Shown here: positions 59,609 to 64,000 of the stretch, in pieces | How positions within the stretch are numbered: the stretch's first letter is position 1 | Layout: every line of letters begins with the position of its first letter | DNA from: Sipunculus nudus | Lineage: Eukaryota; Annelida; Sipuncula; Golfingiida; Sipunculidae | Direction of reading: 5' to 3' | Length of the DNA: 64,000 bases | NCBI GenBank assembly: GCA_026874595.1 | Contig: CM049313.1 | Span: 18,907,508 to 18,971,507, forward strand | Notes under the pieces: model-generated | The model's input: only the letters and a program-made list of their open reading frames with translations | Told to the model about the DNA's origin: nothing | Databases searched by the model: none | Translations under genes and position numbers: made by a program

Positions 59609-60098
59609 TTATATCTTTTGTAGCTTTAGATTGATGAAACAAGACACAAGTGGTGCCACTTTTGTTATAAACAAATATTTTCTAGAAATATGTGTAGTCA
59701 GTTAAATTTCAGGCTGGCAAACAATTTTTTTACTTAGAAAAAGAAATAAACTAACTGTCCTACCACATCTGAATTTGTATAAATATGCAAAAATTTCAAA
59801 TTAAAAAATATCAACTGGTTATCTTCTTTAGGTCTTTGTTTCACCTTTTCCACTCCACTAAGATCTATTGTTTGAAGTTAAAATTTTGGTCCTTGTGTAG
59901 CATAATTTACTCATCAGCTAAGTACTATGACCCAAATATTTGAAGTAAAATTTATGCAGTTGTGTCATATATGTTTCACTCACCAGCTGAGCACCATGAC
60001 CAGTGGGTCACTTTTTATTTCTTAAACATAAACTTAAGACTTTAAATTATAGCTCTAGTGACCAAGTGACCTCTTTCCTCTTGATAATGTTACAAATG
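59609..60098. other. Stretch with no recognised gene; family A terminus at about 59970-60012
   Basis: CAGCTGAGCACCATGACC and AGTGGGTCAC match the start of the family A element on the minus strand, but its other end is not found nearby. Confidence 0.5.
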
Positions 60099-60101
60099 TA
60101 A

Positions 60102-60431
60102 GGCAAAAAAAATAAGGTTTGGTTCTCAGGCACTTTTTTCAGAAATTAATGCGGGCGGGTGGTTTTTTTATTTTTAATTTTTTTGGTATGTTTCGATAAA
60201 AATGTCAAATGATAAGGGAAAAGCGTGATACTAACAGATTTATTTAGCACTACATAACAAAGGAAATTTAATCTAAATCGTATGATTCTATCTACTTGAA
60301 AGAAATGTCCGAGTGGCTGGAGCTCAAAATTGGTAAGTTTCTGTTGAAAATCAAAATAAAAATTTTTGATGTGGGGGTTTTAAAATTGACTCGGGCGGTG
60401 CCTGAGAACCATACCTTTTATTTTTTTGGCC
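60102..60431 (+). mobile_element. 330-bp MITE with TAA target duplication, copy 2
   Basis: The ends are GGCAAAAAAAATAAGG and TTTTTTTGGCC, with the same GGTTCTCAGGCAC/GTGCCTGAGAACC inner inverted repeats as 17677-18012. TAA lies at 60099-60101 and 60432-60434. Internal blocks GAGTGGCTGGAGCT-AAAATTG and GTTGAAAATCAAAATAA are shared. Divergence from copy 1 is visible throughout, so the pair is not a recent duplicate. Confidence 0.85.
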
Positions 60432-60434
60432 TAA

Positions 60435-61204
60435 TTATGTGTGTGTTTACTTGTAACACAGGGTGGCAGAGACAAGACGAGGTTGGTAGACAATTGACTT
60501 AATTCCAGATCTAGATCAGTTGACCTGTTGTTAAAGCAGAATTGTGGTCTTTGAGAGAACCACGAACCATGCAAGACTTTTGATACTGGATAGATTTATT
60601 ACTTGACATGTGAGACAAACATATCCATTGTTCTACATTTTATCATAAGAGCTATAGCTTATTGGATGACTTAAAGTAGGTCACAATTACATCAGAGTTG
60701 GAAGTGCACCTTCAGTGTTTCCTGTGGTTTCATTGGACCAAAGTTTCCTGGAAAATGCCATGTCTGACATCATATGGAACTTAATATGTGTAGCTAATTT
60801 CCTTACCTGTGATGTCATTGTAATAATCAATTTTCTCTGAACTCTCAATTTAGCTGTTCTGACAGATCTGGGTATAAGCCTAATGTGTATTCTCTTGGAA
60901 TTACTATTATTGTAAGCTCACCCTGCATTGGCAGAAACCCATTATTTTTCCTGGCTTTGTCTTAATATCAGGGCCCATTAATCCAGCTCTGATACCCACT
61001 GAATGATCTGTGTGCATTTTAAAGGTGCCTATTCACCTGCCTTTTGAACAAGAATTTATGTGATTCCTGGCTTCCTCTGTGTATACATTAATGATCTAAG
61101 GATAATTTTCTGTGGTGAAAAGTTCCAATAACGCCTCCATGAAGGATGTATGAACTTTTTTCATCAATAACATGTTTGTAAACACAGCAATGTTGATTAT
61201 TGGG
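60435..61204. other. Stretch with no recognised gene
   Basis: No exon, repeat border or frame of interest. Confidence 0.4.
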
Positions 61205-61752
61205 AAAAACATGAAACCTTAGGTGATAGGTTGCATATAAGCGGAGGAAGAACACCCTTTGCAAAGCTCTGGCTTTTCTGCCTTGCTGCCTGATGCCCTT
61301 GTTGAATTTGTTTTGATTATTTTGGCAGGCCCCCACATATTGTAAACAAACAAGCAGCCTGTGTGCAGTGACATCCATGTTTTCTGGCATAATTTTATAA
61401 AAACTTCAAAGGATTATCTTTAGTTTAAAAAGGCGGGATAGGTGATTGGGCCCCTTTAAGGTTTGTTTAATAACCAATATTTAAAGTTACCACTTCATAA
61501 CAATATTGTTGCCTATGTCCCCATATAAGTTAAAGTACAGGGCAAGCTTGCGATCTAAAGGCCTTGGTTGTAATCAAAACAAAAAAAATCCTTATCAGCC
61601 GCAGCAGATGTGTGGCCCATATATACCTTCTTGGAACAAAGTTATGATACTATAGGACAAAAACTAATTTTCTCAGTGAGGCAATAATGTGCAAATATCA
61701 CTTCATATCAGTTAAGAAAATGATCAAGCTGTAGTATTTGTAAGTAATTTTA
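61205..61752 (+). repeat. Direct duplication F, copy 1
   Basis: GGTTGCATATA-GC-GAGG, GTTGAATTTGTTTTGATTAT, TTGGCAGGCCCC, GCAGTGACATCCA, AAAGTTACCACTTCATAAC and AATCTTATCAGC-GCAGCAG and the AGTATTTGTAAGTAATT end recur in order at 62762-63337. The offset is about 1.57 kb and the match is long and fairly close. It could be a tandem duplication or LTR-like ends; no TG...CA border or internal polymerase supports the latter. Confidence 0.85.
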
Positions 61753-62761
61753 AAATGAAGTAAAAAAAAGCAAACTTTCATATGCAATAATGCTCTGGCT
61801 CATGTAAGCTTTGGCGCAAACATTAGTGAATTCCAAGGTGTTTACATTGAGTGAGAATAATAATGTCTGAGTTAATGTACTATGATATACATGCCTGGAA
61901 AACTGAGTAATTAGAAAATTTGTAATCCAGTCATGTATGTCAAGCCCACAGGTTGAGACTTGGGTAATTAGGCAAGAGACTTTCCCTTGAGTATAGGTGG
62001 ATATGTCCTGCAGGGACACTTGATTTAGTTTTGATGATTGTGTTGATCCATTTTTTTTTGCCAGCATGCATTGTTACAGCTGGTATAGTTATTATCAAGC
62101 ATTTACTGATGTGACAGTGTGTATTGTTGATGTATTGTTATGGTACAGGCTCAAAGTCCTGATGATGAATCATCATTCTGACTATCACCATGTTCACTGC
62201 ACATTCATGTACAAGTGCTTTGTGCTTTTAAACACAATTATACACATACACACATGCAGACAGACATACATATACACACATGTTGCCAGGGATCAACATC
62301 AGCAGAATAGTATCAATCTTCCGGAGGACCAGCAAAACTATCAAATCTCAATGTTTTCATTCTTAAAGAGTAAACAACAACAAAAAACAACAACAAAAAC
62401 AAATTCAGGTATAGGTTAGTTTTTTACATGGTCTTAATTATTTCCCCCTCTCCCCCGGGCCCCCTCTTTCCAGCCCCTGTTGTTTCCGGCCATCTTCTGT
62501 TGTCACTAATTGTCATTTGAAGGATATCTTGTGAACACCATAACTTTTGAAGGGACCCAATTTTTTCTCCAAATTTCAATCACAACATGTTGCAACCAAA
62601 ATCTCCGAGGTTGAAAAATCTTGACCTTGATCTTCAAGGTCAAATCTGCCCAAAACATATTGCACAATTTGTTCTCAGATTTGAAATACAAGTTCTTTCA
62701 ACCATGTTCTTGAATGAGTTTGAAACTGGTGACCTTGATGTAACACGTAACATGTAACCAA
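61753..62761. other. Segment between duplication F copies
   Basis: Contains short CA-rich (62237-62280) and CAA-rich (62378-62402) runs. At 62500-62760 it holds a repeat-like block rich in GACCTTG/CAAGGTC motifs, including an inverted pair at 62621-62643. The 105- and 117-codon frames here have no recognisable domain. Confidence 0.45.
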
Positions 62762-63337
62762 AGGTGGTAGGTTGCATATATGCAGAGGTAGAAAGGTCAC
62801 TTGTTGCAAAACGCCATTTGCATAGCTCTGGCTTATCTGACTTGCTGCAAGATGTCCTTGTTGAATTTGTTTTGATTATATTGGCAGGCCCCAATATATT
62901 GTAAACAAGATGATATAAACAAAACAAGCAGCCTGTATACAGTGACATCCACGTGTTCTGGCATATTTTTTATAAAAAATCCAAGGGATTATCTTTTATT
63001 TATAAAGGCGGGATACTTGGTTGGGCCCCTTTAAGTTTTGTTCAATTAACAATATTTAAAGTTACCACTTCATAACAATATTGTTATCTATGTCCTCATT
63101 TAAAATACAGGGTAAGCTTGCAATCTAAAGGCCTTGGTTGTATTCTCAACAAAAAAAAATATCCTTATCAGCTGCAGCAGATGTGTGGCCCATATAATAT
63201 ATACCGTCTTGGAACAAAGTTACTGATACTATATAGGACAAAATAAATGTTCTCAGTGAAGCAATAATGGGCAAATATCACTTTATAACAGTCAAGAAAA
63301 TGACCAAACGATAGTATTTGTAAGTAATTGTATCCCC
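62762..63337 (+). repeat. Direct duplication F, copy 2, interrupted at its end by another element
   Basis: The counterpart of 61205-61752. At TAAGTAATT-GTATCCCC the match stops where the next element begins. Confidence 0.85.
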
Positions 63338-63680
63338 AGACAAAGTCGGGGGATACTATGTTTTCATGCCAGTCCCCCCGCCGCTGCCGCATATAAATCT
63401 TGTTGGCGCGATAACTCAAAAAATATTTCACGGATCTTTACCAAACTTGGGTGAGAGGACAGCACCAAAATGAGGTCATGACCTTTAATAGGAGAGTGTC
63501 CTTGACCTTAAATAGGTCCAATTTTGGGGAAAATCACTCAAATTCTTTAATATCTCAAGGAATCTTGCATGGATTGATCCCAAAATCAAGTGGATCAAAG
63601 ATCATGGATAGGGTTGTCATGTTCCAGAAATTGGTGGTGCCACCTGTTATTCTTTTCTTGTTTTTGTGCCTTTAATACCC
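63331..63680 (+). mobile_element. Helentron-like element of a second family, 5' part
   Basis: It starts TATCCCCAGACAAAGTCGGGG followed by GATACTATGTTTTCATGCC. The TATCCCC ... GGGGGATA hairpin and the GGATACTATGTTTT that follows parallel the 5' end of 57990-59155. The body contains AGGTCATGACCT and GTCCTTGACCTTAAAT blocks. The 3' end was not located; the right limit is approximate. Confidence 0.6.
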
Positions 63681-63799
63681 CCAAAATTGCCATTTGACAG
63701 TACTTTGTGCATTATAATTAAAAAACATTATGCATATACATAGAAATGGGTTATGGAATGATGTTTTTTTTAAATTGGGGTCATGACCTTTTCTATGAG

Positions 63800-63970
63800 A
63801 GTGGCCAAGCCAAAAGAGGTATACGCTCATCGAGGAGCTACAGGTTGCTGCGGTCAAGACCTGAGCCCTGTGCGCTCCTTAAGCATGTTCTCTAGCAAAC
63901 AGTCGCAGTGCCACGCCAAGCCAAGCAGGGAGCCGCAGAGGCCGCCATCATCCATCCCGAGCCGGTGACC
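63800..63970. other. Isolated G+C-rich segment of unknown nature
   Basis: Base composition changes sharply relative to the flanks, with frequent CpG and GCCGC-type triplets. A plus-strand 61-codon frame covers it (ending PPSSIPSR), but other frames look equally plausible and no splice sites are convincing. It could be an exon, a fragment of a transposon coding region or an inserted repeat. Confidence 0.35.
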
Positions 63971-64000
63971 TTTTTAGCGAACCTGTGAGCTTATGCGATG
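63971..64000 (+). repeat. Terminus motif of family B (cut by window edge)
   Basis: TTTTTAGCGAACCTGTGAGC and TTATGCGATG are the exact reverse complement of 405-434. A family B element probably begins here and continues beyond the window. Confidence 0.65.

Noticed and set aside
61205-63337. LTR retrotransposon with 0.55 kb LTRs
   Set aside because: No TG...CA borders, primer site, purine tract or target duplication could be read, so it is recorded only as a direct duplication.

Overview
This is animal nuclear DNA, most likely from a bivalve mollusc. It is AT-rich, the genes are broken into short exons by long introns, and interspersed repeats are dense. The organism call rests on repeat types I associate with bivalve genomes: termini built on GACCCATGGGTC and GCTCAGCTGA, GACG-rich tails, and Helitron-like elements with tandem-repeat cores. 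It is an inference from the sequence, not a database match. There are no prokaryotic features.

Three host genes can be supported. (1) POLR2M (Gdown1/GRINL1A, an RNA polymerase II-associated factor) lies on the minus strand with five coding exons between 36724 and 45696. They join in frame to 293 codons plus stop, with an AATAAA just past the stop. (2) At 27934-28317, minus strand, is the first exon of a type II membrane protein with a furin site, best matched to the gliomedin/colmedin family. It sits in a CpG-richer island with a TATA-like box. A second minus-strand frame just upstream (28354-28776) could encode two membrane helices but is unrecognised. (3) At 52612-52679, plus strand, a short first exon starting MNLLQFMEWT fits the N-terminus of SLC50A1/SWEET; the rest is not visible. 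Two further exon-like frames at 4210-4390 and 23479-23632 (minus) are tentative.

The rest is mainly mobile DNA. Left part: a 4.28 kb LTR retrotransposon (13267-17544) with near-identical LTRs and a 4-bp target duplication but no polymerase; a Helitron-like element (10646-12066) whose second, inverted copy is at 57990-59155; and a 336-bp TAA-flanked MITE (17677-18012) with a sibling at 60102-60431. Middle: tRNA-derived SINEs, an LTR fragment and a 2.5 kb bivalve-type element sit in POLR2M introns. Right part: fold-back elements at 47255-47730, 48684-49530 (8-bp duplication) and 50155-52358 (long inverted ends, reaching the SLC50A1 promoter); a 441-bp element at 53835-54275 with an 11-bp duplication, nested in another repeat; two further SINE copies; and a 0.55 kb direct duplication at 61205/62762.

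No operon, CRISPR array, rRNA or functional tRNA gene was found. The host genes have no evident shared pathway. The most noteworthy content is the set of structurally complete non-autonomous elements whose ends and target-site duplications can be read directly.
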